DNA of 64,000 nt from assembly GCF_932526225.1 (NCBI RefSeq), contig NC_064034.1, positions 7,922,001 through 7,986,000 on the forward strand, written 5' to 3'. Shown here one piece after another: positions 1-12,100 of this stretch. Position 1 is the stretch's first letter; the number at the start of each line of letters is the position of its first letter. The notes below the pieces were generated by a model. That model was not told the DNA's origin. It did no database searches and was given only the letters and a program-made list of their open reading frames with translations. Both the position numbers and the translations under genes were made by a program. This DNA is from Nematostella vectensis (taxonomy: Eukaryota; Cnidaria; Anthozoa; Actiniaria; Edwardsiidae).

Positions 1-1390
1 CATGCTACTGATCAATAAGCATACTCAATAAACAAAAGGTACTACTACTGTCCTTTTTTAACCTAACACAACAAAGTAAATAGGCATGGGTTTATAGTGA
101 TTGCTTCTTTATTACTGATTTGTTTGGATCAAAGTTTGGATTTCCCTATGTACACATTGATATCACCCAATGAAGTCATAGCCAATAGAATCATTCTGAT
201 AGGGAGACGAGAGGTGATTATTTAGGCATTGCCAATCAACATAAATTACTCTCGAATGAATACGAACTGAATCCGAAATCGCCAGGACACTCTCGAATGA
301 ATACAAACTAACGCGATTGTATTTTTTTCTGCAATAAATTAGTAAATGTATATATATTAAACTCTTCGAATAACTTTTCATCCTTAAATTTTTTACAATT
401 TCTCTAATTTTTTCATCGTGAGCGTTTTTACTCAAATTCTATCGATTGTTTTTCCGGTTGCGTTCGGATTATCTTTCTAGGACCAAAATACCAAAAGTGG
501 AAGAATGTGAACAGAAACAACAATCTTTGACACGTACGTCTGATTAATTAAAGAAGTTTGCTAAAGCTGTAATCACACAGCTTCGATGGGTTACTTTCTT
601 TCCTGATAAACTGAAGCAGCTAGGTTGAATAAAAACAACAACAATAAAAAGCTAAGCTCTCGCAATAACAAGAACAACAACAAAAATAAGTAAACACAAT
701 ACCAAAATAACAAATATAAGTAAACACATTAACAACAACAACAAACATGAGTTAACTAGATATTAACAATAACAACTAACGTACGTAAATACAATAAAAA
801 CAACAAACATTATGTAAAGAACATTAACTACATTATATAAAGAACAATAACTACAAACAAACATTATATAAAGAACAATAACTACAAACAAACATTATAT
901 AAAGAACAATAACTACAAACATAAGTAAACACCATACTAGACATGAGAGTAGGCAAATGACACCCCTTCCCCTCCCCACTGTCAACCCCTGCAACTAAGT
1001 GCCTTAGGTGATGTGATATATAATAAATAATGGTGTGCTTATGTACAAAATGAATACCTAAAGGTGAAAGTTAAAATTAAAAGCGCGATAGCGATCTCAA
1101 GGAAGTCTTCGCAAACAGTTTGCTTGTTGCCCACTTTTGAATCCAATTTTCGCTCCAAATCAAATAAAATCCTATTCACAGTTTATTCTTGAAACCTGGA
1201 TATTAAAATGATACAACAAGAAGGCTATGCAAAACGTTCCAGAAAACCACAGAAGAGAAAAGTATACTAATTATTGAAAACGAAGATTCGTACGCCAAAA
1301 AGCTTTGAGAGGCTTGAGAGCGAACGTTTTTTTTTTCTTCAAATTTTCATTTAGTAACTGAATCTGAAGTATTTGGACTATAAGAATATA
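1..1390. other. 3' flank of the Roco-TIR gene, no gene seen
   Basis: AT-rich sequence with CAA/AAC-rich stretches (about 630-800) and a short tandem repeat (806-920). A TTTATT at 1182-1187 reads AATAAA on the minus strand, about 200 bp past the stop of the minus-strand Roco-TIR gene, and is a plausible poly(A) signal for it. No open frame here looks like a real protein. Confidence 0.6.
806..920. repeat. 31-bp tandem repeat
   Basis: The unit begins CATTATATAAAGAACAATAA and recurs at 831, 862 and 893, exactly 31 bp apart, with a diverged copy before it. It is a simple AT-rich minisatellite. Confidence 0.85.
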
Positions 1391-4300
1391 TTACAGTATG
1401 GTACACGTAGAGCTCTGTGGGGGTCTACTTGACACCGACCCATTCTGGACCGTCCTATTGTTCTGTGTGCTGCCTTTGGACGTCTCTTCCACGATCCTAG
1501 CTACCTTGACCACTGCCTGTGCTGCTGCATCGCTATCGCCATCCAGGACGGCTTGTCCTACTTCAGCTGCTGCTGCCGCGGCTTTGATCGCCTCCGGCGA
1601 GGTCTCCTTCTTGGAGATGTGTTGCGCAGTGGCTCCCGCTACTGCGGCGGCGACAGCGCTGGCCGCCATTTCCCGAATCTTTGCGTCTTGATCCTTCGTC
1701 GACTCCACGATGCTTTCTTTAGATTCACTCGCTACGGTAACTTCTACCCTTGGTACTTGCTGATTTTGATGGTGTTGCTGCTCTGATTTTACAACGTCTT
1801 CGTCAGGTTTGGCGCTCAAAAAAGTAGAGTCGTGAATTGATTCTACTCTCTTGTCGTGGGAAACTTGAGCTGTGACCTCCGGGCTTCTTGGAGGTTCTGG
1901 CGGGTGAATGTCACCTGTTCCGTAGAGCGTTGCGTTACAGTGAGTTATGAGCTGTAAAAGTTGAGCTTGGTCGAACTGGTGTGACAGCGCCTTCCCTGAC
2001 CCGCCGTCAAAGTCCAAGCACGTTGCGTGGCCCGATAGCTGCTTGCCAAAATCTGTATCGTTACACACTTCGGTCCAATTGGATTTGTCGAATAGTAACG
2101 CTATCACAGGTTTGTTATTTTCCAAAGCTGTGTTGATGTCCTGCTGAGCGCGTGACCACTCCAAATAACTAAGGAATAAGGAACGAAAGGTTACTGACCA
2201 TGAATAGTTGTCATCACACGGGACTGGCTCGTAAAAAAAAAAAATAAGCAAAGGCGCATCTAAACAGATACAAGAAATATAAGAACATCTTCTTCCGGAA
2301 TCCACCCTGGGCATGTTCCTAGCTAAAAAATGGTTTCGACGCTGTATTCTCGAGTCTCTAGATGTCAGTGATGATCTAGTAATGTTTTTTTGAATCGAGA
2401 TTGATTTGGATGTTCTTTTTATTATTTGTTGGACAAATTACCGCAACCAACCTGTGTAAACAATGAAAAATTAATAAAAATTGTTATCGAGGCTGGGAGT
2501 TTTTGTGTGTATGTGTGTATAAGTAAAACCTAACAAAAGAAATTTTGTTGAACGCTATAGAAAAGGCCCCAGTATGAAAAAGGGGGAAGAGATTACGAGA
2601 AAAACGTTGGCCATGAACACGCTTTGTCGTATACGTCTGGGAAGATCTACTTTATCGATTACAAAATAATAACAAGAAAAAGATTAATAAAAACGAAAGA
2701 TTAATAAAGACCAATTTAGGCCAATTCCTAAAAAGAATGTTATGGTTAAAGGTAAGATATATCGAACCTCCTTTTTAGAAAACAAGAGTTAGGCCTTAGA
2801 AAACAAAGAAAAAAAGCTAAAATGGTTGGCAATAGTATTAAACCGCTAAACACAAGCTACAAGAAAACACCAAAGAAACAGCAAAGAATGGTCACAGTCT
2901 CCAGTATGCATCTGGTCACCTGTCTGTTGACTTTACGCAGTTCTTATTTTGGTTTTTAAGTTTAATTAAAAGTACAATAGAATAACTTGTAACGGTTATA
3001 GCTTTCTCCTTTTGGAACATAACACTCATAGTACAAGTTATTCTCGTCCACAGACGTCTTGTGACAGCCCTTTGTTGTCAAACATTATCTGCGATAAGCT
3101 GTCCCTAGCGGCAAATTAAAAGTTACGAATTAAAAAAAAAAAGAAATAAAAGTTACTCTGCCAATAAAAGCCAGGGACGAGGCAATATACAAGTAACAAA
3201 CATTTCTCTAGTTGTCAAAATGAAAGAAATTAGCGAGTAAAATCTAAATACTAAGTGTCGGTCTCATGGATGAGTAGGGGATGTGAAAAGCAAGCAAAGT
3301 AATTATGAGTATTTTAAAGTTGAACAGGCATCAACTTCTGTTTCTAGAGATAAATTACGAATATTTCAGGGCCCTATGCCCTAGACGAATTGACGTGGAA
3401 CATATCGGGTATACAAGATATCAAAATCATCCGATTGAGCCAATTCTCTAGATTTCCGTTTGTTTGGCATCCCCTGGTGTTCTCTTTTATGATAATTAAA
3501 GATCATCGAAGCAAAAGACGGATATTAGCTACTGTATCAAGCGTGTTCGACAGAAAAAAATAAACTGTACTTCATCGGTTGTGACAGACAGAAGGACTAT
3601 GCCCGTCCTTATATTGCCCAACTTGAGATATCGGGGAAATTTTTTGATATCTCTACCATCGTCCTCACATCCACTCACATGCCCAATAATCAGCGCTTGT
3701 GCCAGACAAAACAACAGTCGATGGAGGTAATTAACGCCTAAATCCAAAGATTATATATCTGTTAATCGTAGTGTTCCTTGAGATGAGAGGAAAACCTAGC
3801 AAACATATCTCAATAACGTTACACAACGAAATCGATTTTGGTAACAACGTAAAATTCAACTTGGGAACGAAAGAGGAAGACGCGATTTCCTACACGACAT
3901 TTTTCTGAACTGTGTATCCTAACCCAACTGATGAATTGGCATTTAGTTTCTTTTTCAAAAAGCGGAAAACGATTTTGCCATTTTGGCGTAAAACAATCAA
4001 TGGAAACATGCGAGTGTGAGTGCTCTCTGTTGTAATGATCAATAGAAGCAATATCGTACAATGCCTGCTATTACGCTCCGGTACAAAATGAGGACGAAAC
4101 TATATATTTCTTATTATTGCGCTGGAAAAGGCAGTAATGAAACTTGTAAGCGCACAGGGAAAAGATCATTTAATAGACACCAATCCAAATGAAAAAATTG
4201 ATTCGTTTGTTATAAATAATACGAGACTTGTCGAGTAATAATCGAACCGAGGATAAATTTGAGCGCTCTTATGATATTGACACTATGGATTCTAAATGAT

Positions 4301-6188
4301 ACACACGAAAACTCATGCATGAAGCAACATGCAACGGCAGCTGCCAAGCAAACGTGAATCTTCCCTCGAATCCTTTTCTGATACCCGAACTTCTTAAAAC
4401 GACAATTACGATTTCGTATTGATCTTCCATATGAGCAAGATTCGAGAGACACACTAAAGACTGTAATATTATAATATGATCCACAATTTTCGATTTTGAA
4501 AAGCTGTATGAAGCGAATTTCGACTCAGTTGACTGCGCTTACCCTGTAAGGTTAAGGTCTCACCAAGGACCAATGAAGGTTTTCCGTGAAGAACGACAGA
4601 ATATCCCCAATGGCTCTCGCAAATGACTCGTCCTAGTTATATATTCAGATCTGGATTGTTTATCGCCAAGGAAACGGAATCAACACTAGAAAACTCGAAA
4701 AGCGAGACAGCTGAGATGTGACGTCACAAACTAAAGAAGCGCGCGCGACTGGAATTTGAGCTCAATATCAATGAGAACGTCAAATTTACTCCGACTTCCG
4801 GTCTAGTTATGTATAAATACATTTCACGCGAAAATTTTATGTTTGATTAATTTATTTCAATTTTTTTTCAGAAGGTCTTCCTATTCGGATTTCTATTTAA
4901 AATTTCCCAGATGCTGCACTTTTGCTTGATCATGAAATCCGTTCCAAAAGGGATGAATGAAAGCCTCTGGCGTCATAAAATGTTGTTTGGTTTCAGGGTT
5001 CAAATATGAAAACTACTCCACTAAAATGTATTTTTATTTGTATTTTTTTATTTCCGTTGAAAAATGAAGCAAATCCCCATTGCAATAGCGTTATCGATTA
5101 AAAATACCAAGTTTGAATTGTTTCCATATTTGTAAAATTTTCGCGTTTATTCGCGCCAGTAAAACAAAAGTATTTAAGTTATTTTATTTTAGTTTCCTGT
5201 TCCTGTTTTAGCGACTTATAATTTATTTTCAAAATCATAATAAAAAATGCATAAAAGATTTACAAAATCATAAACTAAAAGCAAAAAAAAAAACACACAC
5301 ACACAAATACTCTTTACCTCCATAGATTAGCCAGTTAGCAAAGCGGGAATATGCGAAACTGCAAGATGCAGGGTTTTAAAATACATTCTAATTTTTTTTT
5401 AGATTAAACTTTAAGGATTAGTAACATGGATGTAATATTCTATTGCAACAAAAAACAGGAAAGGATAAAATGAAACAGTTATAGCCGAATTCGTTGTTGC
5501 GCGACCGCCAAGAATTCAAGTACATTTCTCGCTTGGGAATATCACGTCAATCATACCGCCGTGACCAATAAGTTCCCTTACTGTGTGCAGTCAAATGGTT
5601 TATGACGCGACAGTGAAAACATGAAAGCCATCGATTGGTTGATTGACTACGCGCAATTCCCGACACAAGGATTTTGGATTCGCCGAGGTCGCGCAACAAC
5701 GAATTCGGCTATAATGAGCTATTGGAACTACATTGCACATACTCGGAGACCCAGCGGTCTTTGAAGGTGCTCCCACTCGAGCATGACCGATTATCTTATC
5801 ACATAAGAAACGTATTCTTGGCAATTAGTGTACGAGATTGATTTGCCGAGGAGACCGTAATAATAAATTTCAGACATGAATTTACAGCTCCTTACGCTGA
5901 TAATAACAATCCTAACAGGATTTGAAAGCGAAAAAAGTAGAGAGTGCGAGCTTATTTCAAATGACTACAATGACTCGTGTAAGTCGTACACTTACTTAGG
6001 CGAAATGAAGGCCAGAATAATTGATGATCCCATGATGCTTTGCCGTCTCTTCTCAGTCAGATCTTGTCCCTGGCCGACTAGTGACCAGTCCCCGACGCAG
6101 TTAAAACCCGAGTGTTCTAGGCTCATGCGCAGAAGCTTGATCTCGTCCTGGTGGTCACTATGGTAACTGACGAACATCGTTGACTTCC
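1391..6188 (-). CDS. Roco-TIR exons 12-13: TIR domain, Ala-rich tail, CaaX
   Basis: Exon 12 (6188-5996) encodes TMFVSYHSDHQDEIKLLRMS and GSSIILAFISP, the box 1 strand, first helix and second strand of a TIR fold. Exon 13 (2168-1391) completes it with NYLEWSRAQQDINTAL and KPVIALLFDKSNW. The join restores an AAT codon. After the fold come a Pro/Ser/Gln-rich linker and a helix-forming segment rich in Ala (AASAVAAAVAGATAQ; IKAAAAAAEVGQAV). The final four residues, CTIL, fit a CaaX box with X = Leu, the form normally used by geranylgeranyltransferase I. The TIR class (NADase or scaffold) cannot be decided by eye. Confidence 0.82.
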
Positions 6189-9100
6189 CTGTTGAGAATG
6201 AGGGAAAATATATTATTCACTTGACATGATTCAGGACCCTGAATCAACTCCTCATTTACTCAAGGGAGTGATAATGGTCTCGTATTTGTGTCTATCAAAT
6301 AGAAAACGATAGGTGGGACAAGTAACAATTTACAAATAAACGTATATGCGCAATGGCATTCTATTTTTTTCCATTTTTTCTAAATTTGACTCACGTGCGA
6401 TAGTGGCGAGCCAGGAGCTTGTATCGGACGGTATTTGTGTGTGTACCTCTGCATTTAGACCTGAGGAAATACCACAATGACAAACATATTCGAAAATGGA
6501 AAAAAACTAAAAATAAAGAAACTACCTCCCGCTTCCAATACTAAATCTGATGAAAATACTTTAAGTTACTTCCAAAGAGAACAATAAATAATCTACTTCT
6601 ACTCGAAACACTAAAAAAACTTACTTCCACTGTAAACACTAAACTCACTCTTACTGAAATTTACTCCCAATTAAAACACTGAAACTTACTCCCACTAGAA
6701 AACAAAAACATGCTGCTACTAAAGAAAAAGAAATTTACTCCCAAATAAGTAAAAAAAAAAATACCTTTGCTGAATAATACATAAAATAACTACATCTCCT
6801 TCAAAACGTCTACACCAACCCCCTCCTCCATTAATGAAGACTGGGATTTGTTTTTCTTTTCTCGATCCCAAGAAGTGGTGGAACTTGGGCACCCAAAAGA
6901 ATGAGCCTCTGTAGGCTGTGGGAATGACGTTTAGCTGCAGGGGTCCAGGGGAGTGTGGTCACCGAGTAACATTAGCCTCGCAAGAACGTACCGGCGGGAG
7001 GCAAGAACCAGCGGTAGTTAGCAAGGTGACTTGGCTCTACGTTGTAATCCTTGATGAGCTCAAATAAGGACTTGTGCTTAGGTCTACTACAGCCTTCGAT
7101 GGGAACCATGATCTAGGATGGAAACAGGGAGCAAAACAATTGGGTGAATAGTGAGACATAATACAGTGGGCGCCCGTGCCATCATGGAACACGCACAGAA
7201 CACGCGCACACACACGGAACACGCACACAAAACCACAGGTAGCCCAAGCTCTTTTTTTGTCCCTAATGATATTTAAGGTAAACGAAATTAGTCTGGACTA
7301 ATCTCAAAAAGGTTTTTGCCGTGGTCGAACACGTAGACTAAGGCAAAAAAGTGCCCTTAACATCAAAATCAGAGCAAAAAAATTGTACACACATATCTCC
7401 GGGTAGAGAAAAACTAGTTAGGGACCTTTTTTACCCTTACCAAATCTACGCAACCACACGTACACGGGATGCTTTTGCGCTCGCGCATTTTGACAGTTGC
7501 CAAATTCATTGTTGGCAAGCATATTATGCCAGATTCCTCTGCAATGGAAAATCGTATGGCGCTGAGGTTTGGGCTGGTTGGACTCCAACTATCTGAGGAT
7601 GTCACCGTGATTTGATCGCGATTAAGCGGGAGGAAGTGTGTTTTTGAGCACGGAACGTGAGGTATGTCCAAATTAACTTTCCTACCTTTCACTTCGTTCT
7701 GGTAAAAAGTCAAATCGTTAATCTTGAGTCATGAAAAAAGGCGTTTTAATACGGCCAGAGAACACGCAAAAATGAAACATGAACACAACACTAAACTACA
7801 CACGTCTTTTCTACAAGTTTTTTTTTTCTTTTTCACTATTTTTGTTGTTCGCTCTATGTTTACCGTAAATATCATTCGGGACAAATAAAGAGTTTGGGCT
7901 ACCTGTGACAATACGTGCACACTTACGGAACGCGAACACAAAACGCACACACTCACGTAACACGCACACAACACACTAGTTTATTTTTTCCAAAAACGCG
8001 AAGAGACTAAGCACTCAAACAGAGACTGCATTGGATTATTGCAACGTTCGAGAAAAAGCTTGGCTTGAGGTGATTTAACATTATGTCAAATGACCCACGC
8101 AACACTTGCATACTCGCGGGACAAAGACTCGCGCAGCCAAAAATTGGCATATATATTTCATGCAAAGAAGATTGGGAACCCTGCTACGCCCAGCCGCGAA
8201 ACGTGCCTGCATGTGGGACCCCTAGCAAGACACCCTTGCATGTACCCCTAGCTACACACCCAGGCGTGGGCCCCTAGCTACATACTTTGGGTGTGGGACC
8301 CTAGCTACATTCCTTGGTGTGGGTCCCTAGCTACATTCCTGGGTGTGGGTCCCTAGCCACACACCCGGGCGTGGGCCCCTAGCAAAGGGCCTGGGTACGA
8401 CAATTACCTCTGGGCTCAGGCCTGAGTAGTTGGACAACAACGTGTCGGCCACATAGAAAAACTGCGCTAGGTTGTACCACGTCATGTTCAATGCCTGCTT
8501 TGAACCGTGGGTAATCTTGCATCGACCAATCACGTCCAAGAAGGCCGCTTCACGAGATATCTTGACCAGCACATCGCCAACCTTGAGTATGAGCCCGCGT
8601 TCCCAGTAGCCGTGCAGCTCGCTGTTCATCTTATAGTTACGGCAGGCGGCGATCACTAGAGTCGAGCACTCAGCAGAGACCTCATCAGGGAACTTGAACC
8701 GCCAGCCCACCTGTATGTGGCCTTCTGGGACGGCTTTGGGCCACACATTTGGAGACTGGGAATGGAGAAAAACGTTGAAGCTAGTTCCAGTGCCGCGCGG
8801 TTAAACCAGCCTTTCTGCTTAAAAAATTAATGGCTTACCAGCGAAATTTTTTTTGAAAGATAAAAAACAGCAAGAGCAAAAATAAGGCTATATTTATCTC
8901 TTATTATAATTTTTTGTAACAATGTTGTACACTGTTATTCCAGTCTGGCGCCAAAAAAAGACCGCCAAAGCAAAACATTGTGGGAAGAGCGATAGAGTCC
9001 CTTAATGGTAAGCAATTTTCTTTTTGAGTACCAGTCTTCATAGGACTAATATAAACAACAGATAAAAATGGCGCCAAGTTATCTTTGTATCTGCTTACGA

Positions 9101-12100
9101 TCTTTGCGTTAATGCTAGTCTAATAAGTTTTTACATCGTTCGCGCTGAAACGGATCTCATAATCCTGCTTAACCTGAAGTGCTGTCGCGACTTAGAAGAC
9201 ATTCCATCGCAAAGAGCCTCTTGAGCCACTTTTAAGAGTATTAAAATTCATCAGAGAATTCATTGTAGAAAAAGAAAAGAAAGAGCCTTTTTTTTTAATT
9301 TCGCTGAGGATGGTTCTAAAGACTTTAAATCAAACTTCTCTTGGATAACTTTGCAAAAAATAAATCAAGACTTTTGAAATGATAACGGAAACCCGATTGC
9401 TCAGCTCTTCTAAACAGCGCTACTCCTCCTTGGCTAAATTTAAGCTGGTTAACAAACTCACCTCGGAGTCGGGAGGAAGTTTGTGCTGTAACGGTATGAA
9501 GTATCTCTTGAACACCGACAGGTTCTTGTAGTAAGCCAGGATTAGCTCGACTTCATAGCTGCCTTTGGGCGCGCCCTCGACAAGTACGCCAATATTACGG
9601 CATAGCGTGATGATCTTACAAATCTCGTCTTCGCTCAAGTGCACGGCCTGTACGGATCACAGATTAAATCAATGGTGGTATACGCACACGACTCAAATAG
9701 TTGTTTCGCGATAAATTTTTTAAGTAAAATAAAACGGACACAGTAGCGCATTAATGAAAGAGAAATTAATAACAACGTAAAATATCTTACTTTACCATAA
9801 TAATGATTTTTTTAATACCAGAGGGTCGCTCGCTCTATCTATTTTCAATAAAATAAACATACGGCCTAAAGCTTTAAGCACCTTTTCCACAAGATTCCAT
9901 CCCATTGGTGTGGTGACATGCCCCATTACCTGAAAACATAGTGGTATCACAGCTTCCCTGATTAGTCCCTTGGAGACAATATCATCCACAGCAGACCTGA
10001 GCGTCCAGTCATTGGGCTTGGTATTAGTAGGCCAGTATCGGTCCACGAACCCGGCCTTGATGAACCGAGGCACGAACTCGCGGGGGTCTGTTTCGTTGTG
10101 CATACACGCGAGGCAGTTGAACAACACGCCAGGGTTGACGCAGACGGTGCGAGTGGGTCCGTGGTCTTGTGTACTGGCGGGGATCTTCAACACGACGATG
10201 CATCCCTGCAAGGTATTAGATAGTAACGCTAGTCGCACCTCTCTCATTGTTTGCATCAATATAGGAAGAGATATACATTGTGGAGAAATCTCACCTATTA
10301 GCAAAGTTGTCTATTTCGCAAACCAAAGTCGATCGAAAATTTCGCTAGACGTGACAAAATGGCGTCTGGCAGAGACTATTTAGTGTAGCGGCGATAGGGC
10401 CAACTGGGTTCGAGCCGATATTTTAGCAATATGTATTTTCCGTGGTTCTACCACCTCTCTAAGAACAACTCTAACTCTTTTTGGCATTAAACCACACCCT
10501 TTGGCGCGACATGAATATGCGTTAGCTTAGCCTTTTTCCGAAGTTTTTTTTGAAGTTCTAGGACACAAGCAAAACTAAATCTTATTATTAAAAGGGTGAG
10601 CATCAAATATGTCAATAAGGGAAAATAATAATAAATGGAGATACAGTACCTAGAATAAACGACTTGTTTTCCTTTTTGTAAATCTAATATTTCAACACAC
10701 TTCTTGCAGGGGGAAGAGTTTTGATATCTTTGTAGGCTACGGTTTATTCAACGGCGTAAGATGGGAGACGGAAGATTGCATAAAATCCTTAATGGCCCAA
10801 ACAAATTGACCGCTCCCCTTTCCATTTTGCCACGCCTTACCCTGCACTCGAGTAACTCCGTAGCGGCATCCACGTCCGCCTTGTCCGTCAGTCCAGCCTC
10901 TGACGCGATGCTGAGGTAGTTGTCCCAGGGGATGACCACCACCTTGTCTTCCCTGAGCTTGAGTATCTCGGCGTGCAGGTAGGTGATGTGGATATCGACC
11001 TTGTGGAGGAGATGCGGGAAGAGAGAGGCGTCAAGCAGCATGCGGAAAATCTCATTCTGGATCTCGGTTATACCCTGTGGACGAGAACGTTTAGTATTTT
11101 AAGAGGGCAAATAAACTATCACGAATCTCATTCTGGATCTCATTATACCCTGTGGACGAGAACGTTTAGTATTTTAAGAGGGCAAATAAACTATCACGAA
11201 TCTCATTCTGGATCTCGGTTATACCCTGTGGACGAGAACGTTTAGTATTTTAAGAGGGCAAATAAACTATCACGAATCTCATTCTGGATCTCGGTTATAC
11301 CCTGTGGACGAGAACGTTTAGTATTTTAAGAGGGCAAATAAACTATCACGAATCTCATTCTGGATCTCATTATACCCTGTGGACGAGAACGTTTAGTATT
11401 TTAAGAGGGCAAATAAACTATCACGAATCTCATTCTGGATCTCGGTTATACCCTGTGGATGAGAACGTTTAGTATATTAAGAGGGCAAATAAACTATCAC
11501 GAGATATTGTGCAATACGTTTATACAACTATTTCAACTGAGTTGGATGATGAAAGCCTAACATCACTGGTTAGGGAAAACAAGTCTTGTATCTCTCAATA
11601 ACATTTATTGATAGTGATGCTGAATTAAGTTTTATTAGCGAGGACCATGTAATAAATGAACGCATTTTGAATGAAAAATTAATATTGGTCAATCTTTGTT
11701 CCATTTTCTAATTTTATAGTCAAACTTAATTGAAATACTGTATACAATTGACATGAGCCGACATGATAATAGCTAATAATAGCTATAATAGCTTCGGACT
11801 AAACCACACAGTGCATTCAAATTTGAGTTTGAGCTAGTGTGTAACCATTTTCAATCAAGATGGTGCTAAGGGCCAGAAGATACGAATTTGTTGAGCTAAT
11901 GGCGGTAGAATTTGTGGAGCTTTGGTCATCAACTTCTACGAGTAAAATTAGTTGCACTACTATAACATTTAACATTTTCGCGCTAAAATCACTCTTTTTC
12001 ATATATTTTTTCGAATTTCCTTAGTATAATGATTTATGATTTATAAGGCTTCTACCACTATTACACATATGAAATAGCGGTAAGGTTTACACAACAGAGC

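Noticed and set aside
5325-5395. TAGCCAGTTAGCAAAGCG, resembling a tRNA A box
   Set aside because: The B box expected downstream is too degraded to support a tRNA or SINE call.
10400-10420. GGTTCGAGCC, resembling a tRNA B box
   Set aside because: No A box at the right distance and no cloverleaf; taken as chance.
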